From: Rhodoferax sp.
GTDB lineage: Bacteria > Pseudomonadota > Gammaproteobacteria > Burkholderiales > Burkholderiaceae_C
Length of the DNA stretch: 64,000 nucleotides
Direction: 5' to 3'
Assembly (NCBI GenBank): GCA_031291305.1
Contig: JARLJH010000056.1
Span: forward strand, 1-64,000
A model generated the notes under the pieces. That model ran no database searches. It saw nothing but the letters and a program-made list of their open reading frames with translations, and was not told the DNA's origin. Below are positions 9,352 to 18,789 of the stretch, piece by piece (position 1 is the stretch's first letter; each line of letters begins with the position of its first letter). Made by a program: the position numbers and the translations under genes.

Positions 9352-11071
9352 AATAATTAGAGATGCCCCGCCACGCACCGTCTGGGCGCTGGAAAAGGCA
9401 GGCATTCACCCGCTGTTGGCGCAGCTGTACGCAGCGCGTGGCGTGCAGGACCCGTCCGAGCTGGACGCCGCACTGGCCAACCTGCTCCCGCCCACCGCCA
9501 TGAAAGGCACGGCCCAGGCCGCACAACTGCTGGCCGATGTCATTGCCACGGACAAAAAACTCTGCATCGTGGCCGACTACGACTGCGATGGCGCCACCGC
9601 CTGCGCCGTGGCCGTGCGCGGCCTGCGCCTGCTAGGCGCCAGACATGTGGACTACATCGTGCCCGACCGCGTGCAGGACGGCTACGGCCTCACCGCCCCC
9701 ATCTCGGCGCGGGTCAAGGCCAGCGGCGCGGATGTGCTGATTACCGTGGACAACGGCATTGCCAGTTTTGACGGTGTGGCCGCCGCCCGCGCGCTGGGCC
9801 TGCAGGTGCTGGTCACCGACCACCACCTGTGCGCCAGCATTAACGGCCAGATGGCCCTGCCCGATGCCGACGTGATCGTCAACCCGAACCAGCCGGGCTG
9901 CAGCTTCGAAAGTAAATCCATCGCCGGGGTCGGCGTGATGTTTTATGTGCTGCTGGCGCTGCGCGCCGAACTGCGCCAGCGCGGCGTGTTCGCAGCCCAA
10001 CAGCAGCCCAAGCTCGATGCCCTGCTACCGCTGGTGGCACTGGGCACCGTGGCCGACGTGGTGCGCCTGGATGCCAACAACCGCCGCCTCGTGGCTCAAG
10101 GGCTAAAACGGGTTCGAGCCCAGGTATTGCCTGCAGGTCTAGCTGCACTATTTGCAGCATCATCGCGTGACATCAAGGTCGCGACAACCTTTGACTTCGG
10201 CTTCGTTTTAGGCCCGCGCATCAACGCTGCAGGCCGCCTGTCTGACATGACGTTGGGCATTGAGTGCCTGTTGACCGACGATGCAAACCGAGCGTTGGAA
10301 CTCGCCAAAACCCTGGACAACATCAACCGCGAGCGTCGCGAGATTGAGGGCAACATGCGCGAACAGGCGCTGCTGGTGGCCGAGTCGCTGTTTGAAGACG
10401 CCGCCGAGGCACCGCCTGCCATCTGCGTGTTTGATGCGGATTTTCATGAAGGGGTGGTCGGCATCGTCGCCTCGCGCATCAAGGACAAGCTGCACCGCCC
10501 GGCATTCGTCTTTGCCCCCAGTGGCGCCACCGGCCACGGCCACGAACTCAAGGGTTCGGGGCGCTCCATCCCCGGTTTTCACCTGCGCGACGCGCTTGAC
10601 CTGGTCGCCAAACGCCACCCCGGCGTGCTGCTGCGTTTTGGTGGCCATGCCATGGCGGCTGGCTGCACCATTGCCGAGGAGCACTTTGAAACCTTTGAGC
10701 AAGGACTGGCGGAAGTGGCCAAGGAATGGCTGTCCGCCGCCACCCTGATGCGCCGCCTTGACACCGATGGCCCGCTCAAACCCGAGTACCGCCGGGTTGA
10801 CTTGGTCGATGCCCTGCACCACGAAGTCTGGGGCCAGGGTTTTGCCGCGCCTACGTTCAGCGAAGAATTGGAGGTGGTGTCGCAGCGCCTGGTGGGTGAA
10901 AAACACCTTGCTCTCAAACTCAAACACCGCGGTGAGCCGGTCGATGGCATCTGGTTTGGGCGTACCGAGCCGCTGCCTGCGCGGGTCAAACTGGCGTTCC
11001 GGCTCGATGCTGACAGCTGGCGTGGCGAGCGCAAGGTGCGCTTTCTGGTGGAGGCGGCGGAAACGCCCTGA
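9344..11071 (+). CDS. recJ: Single-stranded-DNA-specific exonuclease RecJ
   Basis: A 575-residue 5'-3' exonuclease acting on single-stranded DNA in recombination and mismatch repair. DHH-family motifs are clear: VADYDCDGATA (motif I), VTVDNG, VTDHH (DHH), and later GRLSDM and the DHHA1 motif GGHAMAAG, followed by a C-terminal OB-type domain. Length is normal for the family. The start overlaps the upstream gene by 4 bp (ATGA) and its first codons come from a dispersed repeat. A second partial repeat lies inside the gene near 10117. Confidence 0.95.
   Translation: MKIIIRDAPPRTVWALEKAGIHPLLAQLYAARGVQDPSELDAALANLLPPTAMKGTAQAAQLLADVIATDKKLCIVADYDCDGATACAVAVRGLRLLGARHVDYIVPDRVQDGYGLTAPISARVKASGADVLITVDNGIASFDGVAAARALGLQVLVTDHHLCASINGQMALPDADVIVNPNQPGCSFESKSIAGVGVMFYVLLALRAELRQRGVFAAQQQPKLDALLPLVALGTVADVVRLDANNRRLVAQGLKRVRAQVLPAGLAALFAASSRDIKVATTFDFGFVLGPRINAAGRLSDMTLGIECLLTDDANRALELAKTLDNINRERREIEGNMREQALLVAESLFEDAAEAPPAICVFDADFHEGVVGIVASRIKDKLHRPAFVFAPSGATGHGHELKGSGRSIPGFHLRDALDLVAKRHPGVLLRFGGHAMAAGCTIAEEHFETFEQGLAEVAKEWLSAATLMRRLDTDGPLKPEYRRVDLVDALHHEVWGQGFAAPTFSEELEVVSQRLVGEKHLALKLKHRGEPVDGIWFGRTEPLPARVKLAFRLDADSWRGERKVRFLVEAAETP
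10117..10159 (+). repeat. Dispersed element (degenerate) in recJ
   Basis: Reads AGCCCAGGTATTGCCTG followed by GGTCTAGCTGCACTATTTGC. This resembles the copy at 49118 (AGCCCAGGTAATACCT ... AGCTAT). It is in frame inside recJ. Confidence 0.4.
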
Positions 11072-11110
11072 CAGCCTGCGGGTGAAGGGCTCCCGGCCTA
11101 GAATGGTTCG

Positions 11111-11992
11111 ATGAATGTCACGACCAACGCCGATCTGCACTGCCACTCGGTGATCTCCGACGGCACCCTCACCCCCGAAGAGCTCGCCCAACGCGCAAAA
11201 AGCCAAGGCGTGGATCTATGGGCGCTGACCGACCACGACGAGCTTGGTGGACAGGCCCGCGCCGCCGCTGCGGCTGCCACACTTGGGCTGGATTACCTCA
11301 CCGGCGTTGAAATTTCGGTAAGTTTTCTGGACCAGACGGTGCACATCGTTGGGCTGGGCTTTGAGGCTGACAACGCCGCACTGCGTCAGGGTTTGATCCA
11401 GACCCGCGGCGGGCGGGCCCAACGTGCACACGACATGGCCGAAGACCTGGCGCGCGTTGGCATCAAGGGAACGTTTGAAGGAGCCTTGAAGTACGCCGGT
11501 AACCATGACCTGATTTCTCGTACCCACTTCGCCCGCTTCCTGGTTGAAACCGGTGTCTGCAAAGACACTTACGAGGTGTTTCGCAAATACCTGACCGAGG
11601 GCAAGCCAGGCTACGTGGCGCACCGCTGGGCCACCTTGAGGCAGGCTGTGACCTGGATTCGGGACGCTGGTGGCATGGCGGTTGTGGCACACCCGGCGCG
11701 CTACAAATTCAGCGCCAACGAGGAATTTGCCCTGTTCACCGAGTTCAAGGGCCTGGGTGGCCAGGGTGTGGAGGTGGTCACTGGCAGCCACTCCGCCGCT
11801 GAGAGTGTGACCTATGCCGACGTGGCGCTGGAGTTTGGACTGGCCGCCTCACGCGGCAGCGACTTCCATAGCCCCGAGGAAAGCCGCACCAATCTCGGTG
11901 AGTTGCCTGCCCTGCCCGCCCAGCTCACCCCCATCTGGTCACTGCTGCAAGACCGCATTCAGAGGGCCCCACAGGCTTTAGCCCATTCATGA
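11111..11992 (+). CDS. PHP-domain phosphoesterase (RNase AM/YciV type)
   Basis: A 293-residue PHP-fold enzyme with metal ligands in DLHCHSVISDG, ALTDHDE and GVEIS near the N-terminus, VVAHPARY in the middle, and SDFHSPEES near the end. Relatives hydrolyse 3',5'-nucleotide bisphosphates (pAp) and trim 5' ends of RNA. It begins 39 bp after recJ and overlaps the following EamA transporter gene as ATGA, so it belongs to the recJ operon. Confidence 0.88.
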   Translation: MNVTTNADLHCHSVISDGTLTPEELAQRAKSQGVDLWALTDHDELGGQARAAAAAATLGLDYLTGVEISVSFLDQTVHIVGLGFEADNAALRQGLIQTRGGRAQRAHDMAEDLARVGIKGTFEGALKYAGNHDLISRTHFARFLVETGVCKDTYEVFRKYLTEGKPGYVAHRWATLRQAVTWIRDAGGMAVVAHPARYKFSANEEFALFTEFKGLGGQGVEVVTGSHSAAESVTYADVALEFGLAASRGSDFHSPEESRTNLGELPALPAQLTPIWSLLQDRIQRAPQALAHS

Positions 11993-12876
11993 GTTTCTGG
12001 CGTAGCCGCCAGGGTGGCGGGATTTTGCTGATCATGGTAGCCACGCTGTCGTTTGCGCTGGGTGATTCAGCCACGCGCCACGTCACCCAGTTCGCCCCGG
12101 TGCTGATGTTGCTGTGGTTTCGCTATGTGTTTCAAACCGTCACAACGCTGGTTCTGCGCTTCCCGGTGCAAACAACCACTCTGTTCAAAACACCCAACCC
12201 GAAGTTTCAGACATTGCGCGGCGTGTTGTTATTGGTGGTCAGTTTTTGCTCATTTTCTGGCCTGCAGCACCTGCCGGTGGCCGAGTTCACCGCCATGGTG
12301 ATGCTCTCGCCCATGGTCGCCACGGCCATGGCAGCCATTGTGCTGAAAAACCATGTGGCCCATGTGCGCTGGGTGCTGATGGCGGTGGGGTTGGCTGGCG
12401 TCCTGCTGGTGGTGCGCCCCGGTGGCCAGGTGTTCGGTTGGGCGCTGTTGTTTCCTCTGGGGATGATAGGTGCCTACGCTTGGTTTCAGGTGCTGACCAG
12501 CCGCTTGAGCGGTGACGAAAACCCCTATACCACCCAGTTCTACACCGGGCTGGTGGGCGCACTGGTGATGACTCCGCTGCTGCTATGGAGCTGGGACTCC
12601 CAGGCGTTGCTGGGCTACTGGCCCTGGTTCGTGGTCGTGGGGTTTGCGGCCACCTTTGGGCATCTGATGCTGATTCGCGCGTTCAACCGGGCCAGTGCGG
12701 TGGTGCTGTCGCCCTACCTCTATACCCAGATCGCCTTTGCCACGATCGCTGGCTGGCTGTTTTTCAGCCACATACCCGACACGCTGGCCTGGATCGGTAT
12801 CGCAGTGATCGCGATCAGCGGCGTAGGCAATGCCATGGTGTCGGGTCGTGAGGCAACCCGATTGCGACAGCGGTGA
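11989..12876 (+). CDS. DMT-superfamily EamA transporter
   Basis: A 295-residue inner-membrane protein with about ten hydrophobic helices in two repeated five-helix halves, the EamA layout. Distinctive stretches are FALGDSATRHV in the first helix region and LPVAEFTAMVMLSPM. Such carriers export metabolites; the substrate cannot be read here. It overlaps the phosphoesterase gene by 4 bp. Confidence 0.85.
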   Translation: MSFWRSRQGGGILLIMVATLSFALGDSATRHVTQFAPVLMLLWFRYVFQTVTTLVLRFPVQTTTLFKTPNPKFQTLRGVLLLVVSFCSFSGLQHLPVAEFTAMVMLSPMVATAMAAIVLKNHVAHVRWVLMAVGLAGVLLVVRPGGQVFGWALLFPLGMIGAYAWFQVLTSRLSGDENPYTTQFYTGLVGALVMTPLLLWSWDSQALLGYWPWFVVVGFAATFGHLMLIRAFNRASAVVLSPYLYTQIAFATIAGWLFFSHIPDTLAWIGIAVIAISGVGNAMVSGREATRLRQR

Positions 12877-12886
12877 CAATATCCCC

Positions 12887-13510
12887 ATGCCACTGCTTTT
12901 TGAAATCCACCCCGACAACCCGCAACCCCGGCTGCTCAAGCAGGCCACGGCTTTGCTGGACAAAGGCGAGGTGCTTGCCGTCCCCACCGATTCCAGCTAC
13001 GCGCTGGTCTGCCATCTGGACGACAAGGCCGCTGCCGACAAGCTGCGCCGCATCCGTGGCGTGGACGACAAACATCACCTGACCCTGCTGTGCCGCGACC
13101 TGTCGGAGTTGTCTGTCTACGCTCAGGTGGACAACGCCCAATACCGTCGCCTCAAAGCCGCCACCCCAGGGGCCTACACCTTCATCCTGCAAGCTACCAA
13201 AGAAGTACCGCGTCGCCTGAGCCATCCGGCGCGCAAGACCATTGGCCTGCGCGTGCCTGATCATAAAGTGCTACAGGAGCTTCTAGCCCTTCACAGCACA
13301 CCGCTTCTAGCTACAACATTAATAGCTCCTGGCGAAACTGAACCGCTCAACGATGCCGACGAAATCCGCGAGCGCTACCACGGTCGCATTGCTGCCATCA
13401 TTGACTCGGGCGCCTGCCCGCGCGAACCCACCACCGTGGTCGACCTGACCGACACCGAGCCCGTGATCATCCGCGAAGGCCGCGGATCACTGGCGCTGCT
13501 GGGCTTATAG
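12887..13510 (+). CDS. YciO/YrdC/Sua5 family protein
   Basis: A 207-residue protein of the YciO branch of the threonylcarbamoyl-AMP synthase fold. PTDSSYALVC (phosphate loop) and KHHLTLLC, the KRxxP-like region, are visible, and it ends in IREGRGS. YrdC members make the t6A37 tRNA intermediate; YciO proteins have a less settled role. The start ATG at 12887 is preferred over a 19-codon upstream extension. A strong dispersed repeat (13269-13328) is translated in the middle of the protein, just after the LRVPDH segment. Confidence 0.82.
   Translation: MPLLFEIHPDNPQPRLLKQATALLDKGEVLAVPTDSSYALVCHLDDKAAADKLRRIRGVDDKHHLTLLCRDLSELSVYAQVDNAQYRRLKAATPGAYTFILQATKEVPRRLSHPARKTIGLRVPDHKVLQELLALHSTPLLATTLIAPGETEPLNDADEIRERYHGRIAAIIDSGACPREPTTVVDLTDTEPVIIREGRGSLALLGL
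13269..13328 (+). repeat. Dispersed element inside the YciO-type gene
   Basis: Reads GAGCTTCTAGCCCTT, spacer, CGCTTCTAGCTACAAC, then ATTAATAGC. This is one of the clearest copies, AT-richer than the surrounding gene, and it is read through in frame. Confidence 0.65.
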
Positions 13511-13530
13511 GCCAACAACAACTTCACATC

Positions 13531-14199
13531 ATGGACATTGGTCATCTGATTCAAACCATCGCGCTGTACGCCATTCCGGTACTGCTGTCGATCACCCTGC
13601 ACGAAGCCGCCCACGGTTATGCGGCAAGGCATTTTGGCGACAACACGGCCTATGTGGCCGGGCGTATCACGTTGAACCCGTTCAAGCACATCGACCCGAT
13701 CGGCACCATTGTGATGCCGCTGATGCTGTACCTGGTCACATCAGGCGCCTTCCTGTTCGGTTATGCCAAGCCGGTGCCGGTGCGATTTGGCAATTTGCGC
13801 AACCCCAAGAAGGACATGGTCTGGGTGGCGCTGGCTGGGCCGGCCTCGAATTTTGTCCAGGCACTGCTTTGGGGTGTGGTGTTTTACCTGTTGCAGGGTG
13901 CGGGTGTGACCGAGCCTTTTTTCGTCGAAATGGCGCAAGGCGGCATTCTGGTCAACGTGGTGATGTTTGTCTTCAATCTGTTTCCGCTACCGCCGCTGGA
14001 CGGTGGTCGCATTCTGGTTGGCCTGCTGCCCTATCGGCAGGCGATGATGGTGTCGCGGGTCGAACCGTGGGGGTTTTTCATCGTCATGGCGCTGGTACTG
14101 GCCGGTGTCGTCAGTAACCTGTGGATGCGCCCGCTGATGGGGCTCACCTTCAAGCTGATCAACCTGCTGCTAACGCCTCTGGCCATGCTGCTGAGCTGA
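13531..14199 (+). CDS. Site-2 protease family (M50) metalloprotease
   Basis: A 222-residue membrane protein of the compact M50 family. The zinc motif HEAAH lies in the first helix (LHEAAHGYAARHFGD), and the third ligand is in NLFPLPPLDGGR. About five or six helices are predicted. There are no PDZ or CBS domains, unlike RseP. It should cleave substrates within the membrane; the target is unknown. It lies 20 bp after the YciO-type gene and 39 bp before trpS. Confidence 0.88.
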   Translation: MDIGHLIQTIALYAIPVLLSITLHEAAHGYAARHFGDNTAYVAGRITLNPFKHIDPIGTIVMPLMLYLVTSGAFLFGYAKPVPVRFGNLRNPKKDMVWVALAGPASNFVQALLWGVVFYLLQGAGVTEPFFVEMAQGGILVNVVMFVFNLFPLPPLDGGRILVGLLPYRQAMMVSRVEPWGFFIVMALVLAGVVSNLWMRPLMGLTFKLINLLLTPLAMLLS

Positions 14200-14238
14200 T
14201 CGTCGCTATCTTTTTTCTATTGTTACTGTTGTTTTCTC

Positions 14239-15549
14239 ATGAGCATTGAGCGTTTTCTGACCGGCATCACCCCCTCTGGCACCCCTCACCTGGGCAATTA
14301 CGTGGGCTCCATCCGGCCCTCGGTAGCGGCCAGCTTGCGCAGCGGTGTGCAAAGCTTTTACTTTCTGGCCGATTACCACGCGCTGATCAAAATCGATGAT
14401 CCAGCACGTATCCAGCGCTCCACGCTGGAAATCGCTGCCAGCTGGCTGGCTTGCGGTCTGGACCCGGAACGCGTGGTGTTTTACCGGCAGTCGGACATTC
14501 CTGAAATTCCAGAACTCACTTGGTTCTTGAGCTGCGTGCTGGGCAAAGGGGTGCTCAACCGCGCCCACGCCTACAAAGCCGCCGTTGACAAAAACACCGC
14601 AGCGGGCCTGGACACCGATGCCGACGTGAACGTCGGCCTGTTCATGTACCCGGTGCTGATGGGCGCCGACATTCTGATGTTCAACGCGCACCATGTGCCG
14701 GTGGGACGCGACCAGGTGCAACACATCGAGATGGCGCGCGACATGGCCAACAGCTTCAACCACCGCTATGGCCAGCACTTCACCATGCCAGAGGCGGCCA
14801 TTGAGGACAACGTGGCCACCCTGCCCGGTCTGGACGGGCGCAAGATGAGCAAGAGCTACGACAACACCATCCCGCTGTTTGCGCCGCGCGCACAGTTGCA
14901 AAAGCTCATCGGTGGCATCGTCACCGACAGCAAGGCCCCGGGCGAAGCCAAAAGTGTGGAAGGCTCGGCGCTGTTCCAGATTTATCAGGCCTTTGCCAGC
15001 GCGCAGGAAACCGACGCGTTGCGCCAGGCCTATGCCAATGGCATCGCTTGGAAGGACGCCAAACAACTGGTGTTTGACCGCATCGACCAGGAACTGGCGC
15101 CAATGCGTGCCGCCTATGAAGCGCTTATCAACAACCCCGGCAAGATCGAAGCCATCTTCCAGGCCGGAGCCATCAAGGCACGCGCCATTGCCACCCCCTT
15201 CATGGCCGAGCTACGCCACGCTGTGGGCCTCCGCGACCTGCGCAGCAAAGACACCGTCTCCATCAAAATGGCCAAGTCGGCGCTGCCGGTGTTCAAACAA
15301 TACCGCGAAAGCGATGGCCAGTTTTACTTCAAATTGCAGAGCGCCGAAGGCCGTCTACTTCTGCAAAGCGGCGGCTTCGCATCCCCAAAGGTTGCTGGGC
15401 AAGCCATTGCTGCGCTGCAGACGCAAGGCGCTGACGCGCTGGCAGATTTGGTCGACAGCGTCAAGCTCGCCGAAGGGGCGCAAACCGCCGAACTGCATGC
15501 GGCGATGCAGGCGTTGCGCGAGGCCAAAGTAGCCTCGAAAGCCAGCTAG
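14239..15549 (+). CDS. trpS: Tryptophanyl-tRNA synthetase
   Basis: A 436-residue class I synthetase that charges tRNA-Trp. The HIGH-equivalent TPHLGNYVG and the KMSKS motif ([10 protein letters not shown]) are intact. It is about 100 residues longer than the common 330-residue form. The extra part (from about residue 350) begins [18 protein letters not shown] and looks like a small added C-terminal domain of unknown role, which I recall in other Burkholderiales. No attenuator or T-box is visible upstream. Confidence 0.95.
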   Translation: MSIERFLTGITPSGTPHLGNYVGSIRPSVAASLRSGVQSFYFLADYHALIKIDDPARIQRSTLEIAASWLACGLDPERVVFYRQSDIPEIPELTWFLSCVLGKGVLNRAHAYKAAVDKNTAAGLDTDADVNVGLFMYPVLMGADILMFNAHHVPVGRDQVQHIEMARDMANSFNHRYGQHFTMPEAAIEDNVATLPGLDGRKMSKSYDNTIPLFAPRAQLQKLIGGIVTDSKAPGEAKSVEGSALFQIYQAFASAQETDALRQAYANGIAWKDAKQLVFDRIDQELAPMRAAYEALINNPGKIEAIFQAGAIKARAIATPFMAELRHAVGLRDLRSKDTVSIKMAKSALPVFKQYRESDGQFYFKLQSAEGRLLLQSGGFASPKVAGQAIAALQTQGADALADLVDSVKLAEGAQTAELHAAMQALREAKVASKAS

Positions 15550-15556
15550 CCACTGA

Positions 15557-15562
15557 TACAAT
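15557..15562 (+). promoter_or_regulatory. Likely -10 box of the tRNA-Ser promoter
   Basis: TACAAT lies 16 bases upstream of the tRNA 5' end, with a weak TCGAAA -35-like hexamer 16 bases before it, overlapping the end of trpS. Spacing fits a sigma-70 promoter for the tRNA. Confidence 0.4.
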
Positions 15563-15578
15563 CGCGGCCTTGATTCGC

Positions 15579-15666
15579 GGAGAGATGGCAGAGTGGCCGA
15601 ATGTACCTGACTCGAAATCAGGCGTACCGCAAGGTACCGTGGGTTCGAATCCCACTCTCTCCGCCA
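15579..15666 (+). tRNA. tRNA-Ser (anticodon CGA)
   Basis: An 88-nt class II tRNA. The acceptor stem GGAGAGA pairs with TCTCTCC, followed by discriminator G and an encoded CCA. The anticodon arm is CCTGA-CTCGAAA-TCAGG with anticodon CGA, reading UCG serine codons. A long variable arm (CGTACCGCAAGGTACCG) and a TTCGAAT T-loop closed by GTGGG/CCCAC complete the cloverleaf. Confidence 0.97.
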
Positions 15667-15675
15667 CAGATATAG

Positions 15676-15708
15676 AAAGTCTGCTATTCATAGGATAGCA
15701 GACTTTTT
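15676..15708 (+). terminator. Rho-independent terminator after tRNA-Ser
   Basis: A perfect 12-bp stem (AAAGTCTGCTAT / ATAGCAGACTTT) with a 7-base loop is followed by a run of T, directly after the tRNA. The A-run on the other side means it could also stop the convergent histidine kinase transcript. Confidence 0.9.
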
Positions 15709-15742
15709 ATTTCAACTGCACGAGTGATGATCAGTGCTGCAT

Positions 15743-17104
15743 CTATGCACGTGGCAACACAATGTCCACCTGAGCCCCCCCCGAAGCCGCATTGGAAATC
15801 TTCAACGCACCGAGGTAACTTGATACCAGATCGTTGACCACAGACAAGCCAATACCGTGCCCGGAGACCGATTCATCGAGTCGCACACCTCTTGCCAGCT
15901 TGGCTTGCGGCGCAGCAAAGCCAGGACCATCGTCCGTCACGCGGATATTGAGGCCTTGCTCGTTAAGCCAGATTTGGACGCCGACCTCATGTTTGGCCCA
16001 CTTGGCGGCGTTGTCCAGCACGTTGCCCAGCATCTCAAAAGCATCTCCCTCGTCCAGACGCCAGGCCAACTCTGACGGGCACGCCAGCGTAAATGACAAG
16101 TTCTTGTCCAGATAGACCTTGCCCAGCGTGTCACGAATCCTGTGCAAAAGAGGCGCCAGTACCAAATAGGGCGCAAACCGATTGGCACCGCTGGCACCGG
16201 CCCGGCCTAGCTGGTGACGCACGATGTCGTCCATGCGGCTGACTTGTTGCGCCACAGCGGCGGGCAACTCAGCGGGCTCTGCCAAGGCCGCACGCATGGC
16301 TGCCAACGGCGTTTTCAGGCTATGGGCGAGGTCGTCCAACGCCTCTTTGTAGCGCGTTTGGCGGTTCCGCTGCTGGTCGATGAGCAGATTCAGGTTGTGG
16401 CCCAACCCGGCAAGCTCGCGGGGGTAGTTGCCCTCCACTCTGGCTTGAGTTCCGGTCTCGATGCGCTGGATTTCACTGGCCATCTGACCCAAAGGTGTTA
16501 GACCCCAGCGCAGCAGCAAGGTCTGGGTGAGCAGCAATAGCACGCCCGTGGCACCCAACCAGCTCCAGAGGGTACGCTCGAAGGTGAACAACTCCCGATC
16601 AAACCCAGCCTTGTCTTCCAACACCGAAAAAACCAGCTGGGCCTGCTGATCGTTCACAGCCCACTTGACCGCATAGGTAGCAGCCAGAAACGCGTGCCCC
16701 GAAGTGACATGGTCCGCACTTTGGGCCTGCGGCGCAGTAACCGTGTCAAACTTCCACTGGCCCGTCGCCTGACTGGTCTGAAACGGCAGACTGACTCCAA
16801 CTGTCGATGACGAGCGCCATGTCTGACTTTGGTCCAGCTTGCTGATGCTGGCATACAGCCCCGAGCCCGGCAAGGACAAACGTGGCTCCGCCAGCGATGG
16901 CGGCATGACCAAGGCACCTGCGCCATCCAGTTCGGCACCCGCCATCAACAAGTAAATCGTGGTTTGCAAGCGGGCAAAGCGCTGTGCCCGAATACTGTCA
17001 GCGTAAGCCTGCTGGACGGCCCAGCCCGCAATGGCCAGAAAGGCCAGCAGCACCAGAAAAGCGCCCCAGGCCAGGCGTGTGCGAATGGACGGCGGCGCCT
17101 TCAC
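15743..17104 (-). CDS. Sensor histidine kinase (PhoQ/QseC-like)
   Basis: A 453-residue inner-membrane kinase. It has an N-terminal helix (about 12-32), a periplasmic sensor of about 150 residues, a second helix (about 183-203), HAMP, HisKA (H-box LAHSLKTPLAAM) and HATPase with NVLDNAAKW, VTDDGPGF and GHGIGLSVV. It should phosphorylate the response regulator encoded just upstream. The start is GTG, overlapping that gene's stop as GTGA. With a PepSY protein first in the operon, the unit resembles PhoPQ-type envelope or cation sensing systems; the signal is inferred, not seen. Confidence 0.92.
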   Translation of the reverse strand: MKAPPSIRTRLAWGAFLVLLAFLAIAGWAVQQAYADSIRAQRFARLQTTIYLLMAGAELDGAGALVMPPSLAEPRLSLPGSGLYASISKLDQSQTWRSSSTVGVSLPFQTSQATGQWKFDTVTAPQAQSADHVTSGHAFLAATYAVKWAVNDQQAQLVFSVLEDKAGFDRELFTFERTLWSWLGATGVLLLLTQTLLLRWGLTPLGQMASEIQRIETGTQARVEGNYPRELAGLGHNLNLLIDQQRNRQTRYKEALDDLAHSLKTPLAAMRAALAEPAELPAAVAQQVSRMDDIVRHQLGRAGASGANRFAPYLVLAPLLHRIRDTLGKVYLDKNLSFTLACPSELAWRLDEGDAFEMLGNVLDNAAKWAKHEVGVQIWLNEQGLNIRVTDDGPGFAAPQAKLARGVRLDESVSGHGIGLSVVNDLVSSYLGALKISNAASGGAQVDIVLPRA

Positions 17105-17772
17105 TGCAGCACGAAGCGGTAACCGCGACCGCGCAGCGTTTCAATCGGCGCAAGCTGCCCCTCGGGGTCCAGTTTGCGCCGCAGCCGACCGACCAACACC
17201 TCCAGCACGTTGCTGTCACGATCTTCATCGTGCGGGTACAGGTAGTCAGACAACTCCTGCTTACTCACCACTCGGGCGCGTTCACGCACCAGGTATTCCA
17301 GCACGCGGTATTCAAAGGTGGTCAGATCAAGAGCGTCCCCATGGAGTCGGGCGGCTTGTGCCGAGAAATCGACCTCAAGCTCACCCAGCTTGAGCACATC
17401 CGATGTGGCCTTGAGGGCGCGTCGCAGCAGCGCCTTGACGCGAGCGGCCAGCTCCGGATAGTCGAACGGCTTGACCAGGTAGTCATCGGCACCGGTTTCC
17501 AGGCCTTTGACCTTGTCTTGCCAACTACCGCGTGCCGTCAGGATCAAGATCGGCAGGCTCCGGCCTTCGGCACGCAGGGTCTGCACCACGGTCAGTCCGT
17601 TCACCTTGGGTAACCCCAGGTCCACGATGGCAAGGTCCACCGGGTACTCACGGGCCTGAAACAGGCCGTCTTCACCGTCAGCCGCCGTGTCGACACGATA
17701 ACCATCGGCTTCCAACTGGCGTTTGACACCAAGCCGCAATACGGCATCGTCTTCAATCAACAACAGGCGCAT
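17101..17772 (-). CDS. OmpR/PhoP-family response regulator
   Basis: A 223-residue regulator. The receiver domain has the acidic pair IEDD, the phospho-acceptor region AIVDLGLP and the switch residues ILTARG, with VKPFDYPEL further on. The C-terminal winged-helix DNA-binding domain is intact (FEYRVLEYLV, GRLRRKLDP, RGRGYRF). The ATG at 17772 matches the usual MRLLLIEDD start. It sits 22 bp after the PepSY gene and overlaps the kinase gene. Confidence 0.93.
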   Translation of the reverse strand: MRLLLIEDDAVLRLGVKRQLEADGYRVDTAADGEDGLFQAREYPVDLAIVDLGLPKVNGLTVVQTLRAEGRSLPILILTARGSWQDKVKGLETGADDYLVKPFDYPELAARVKALLRRALKATSDVLKLGELEVDFSAQAARLHGDALDLTTFEYRVLEYLVRERARVVSKQELSDYLYPHDEDRDSNVLEVLVGRLRRKLDPEGQLAPIETLRGRGYRFVLQ

Positions 17773-17794
17773 GGGCAGAGCGGCTTCAGGTGGG

Positions 17795-18031
17795 TCACAT
17801 TGTGCGGCCACTAGCCGCATCGACCAGGATCACTTTGACCTCACCCTGCTGCGTGAGTACTTTCACGCGCCAAACCACGCGACCACCTTGGTCGATCCTG
17901 TCCACAGCCAGCACGCGCCCGCCACTCGACTTCTGAACGGCTGCTGCAGCAGCATCGCGGCTGACATCTGCCCAGGCGGGCAGGGTCAGGGTTATTAGCA
18001 GCGCAGCGGTCAGGGCGTTCAAGAATTTCAT
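17795..18031 (-). CDS. Periplasmic PepSY-domain protein
   Basis: A 78-residue exported protein with a signal peptide (about 1-22, LPAWA). The mature part is a single PepSY domain: conserved RDAAAAAVQ, then VLAVD and the VYEVKV-like VVWRVKVL. It is first in an operon with the response regulator and kinase. Small PepSY proteins often accompany such two-component genes and may modulate the sensor in the periplasm; that role is an inference here. Confidence 0.85.
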   Translation of the reverse strand: MKFLNALTAALLITLTLPAWADVSRDAAAAAVQKSSGGRVLAVDRIDQGGRVVWRVKVLTQQGEVKVILVDAASGRTM

Positions 18032-18092
18032 GATAGAGCGAGGGTTTGGATCACATCTTCAAGCAATGGTACTCTGGCCGATGTGGTCGCGG

Positions 18093-18638
18093 TTACTGCA
18101 CGATCGGGTCAACCGATACGCGCACGGGCAGGAAGTTGCCTGGGTTGCTGTGCATGAAGGTGGTGTAGTTTTGCCCGCGGTATTCATAAGCAACGCGATA
18201 GCCGGTGATGCGTGTTTGCGTGTCATACACCGTGCGGCAGGTCTGAACCTCCCGCTGAGTGACTTCCTGAGGGCGGTTGTCGTAATGGTCACGACGACCA
18301 TCGTTGGCCATGTGGTCACCGGTCATCGCACCCAGGACCACACCCAGGGCAGTTGCCGCGTCTTTGCCCGAACCGCCACCGATTTGATGGCCGATCACGC
18401 CACCGGCCAAGCCGCCGAGGATCGCACCACCATATTGGCGATCCTGTCCACTCTGACTCTCATAGGCGCTACGACCACCGCGCTCCTCGACCCAACGGCT
18501 GCTGCACTCGTTGCGCGGCACATTGACGTTTTCGTATTGCGGCTCGGCGCTACGAACGCGGGCGTTGTCGGTATAGGTTTCGGCTTGGGCCCCCACCAGG
18601 GCGCTGGCAAACAAACTGGCAATAATGAGACGTTTCAT
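18093..18638 (-). CDS. Glycine-zipper 2TM envelope protein
   Basis: A 181-residue exported protein. The signal peptide spans about 1-19, then a variable region, then a glycine-zipper segment (GGAILGGLAGGVIGHQIGGG, repeated in ALGVVLGAMTG), and a C-terminal domain with a conserved TCRTVYD and YRVAYEYRG. The start at 18638 has AAGGAG 6 bases upstream. Related proteins (SlyB/YmgG-like, Rickettsia 17-kDa-like) sit in or near the outer membrane. No lipobox cysteine is seen, so it is probably not a lipoprotein. Confidence 0.85.
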   Translation of the reverse strand: MKRLIIASLFASALVGAQAETYTDNARVRSAEPQYENVNVPRNECSSRWVEERGGRSAYESQSGQDRQYGGAILGGLAGGVIGHQIGGGSGKDAATALGVVLGAMTGDHMANDGRRDHYDNRPQEVTQREVQTCRTVYDTQTRITGYRVAYEYRGQNYTTFMHSNPGNFLPVRVSVDPIVQ

Positions 18639-18789
18639 GAAAAGCTCCTTGGGTTGGTATGGGAGGCAGTTTGCGCGTCCATGCATGAACCCAAGCTGAA
18701 CAGAAACGATATTGTTTGTGGATTCCATCAACAGCGCTCTTGCCGTTGGTCACACTCACTGGCCCGCCATCACGTTTTCGCCAGCAACC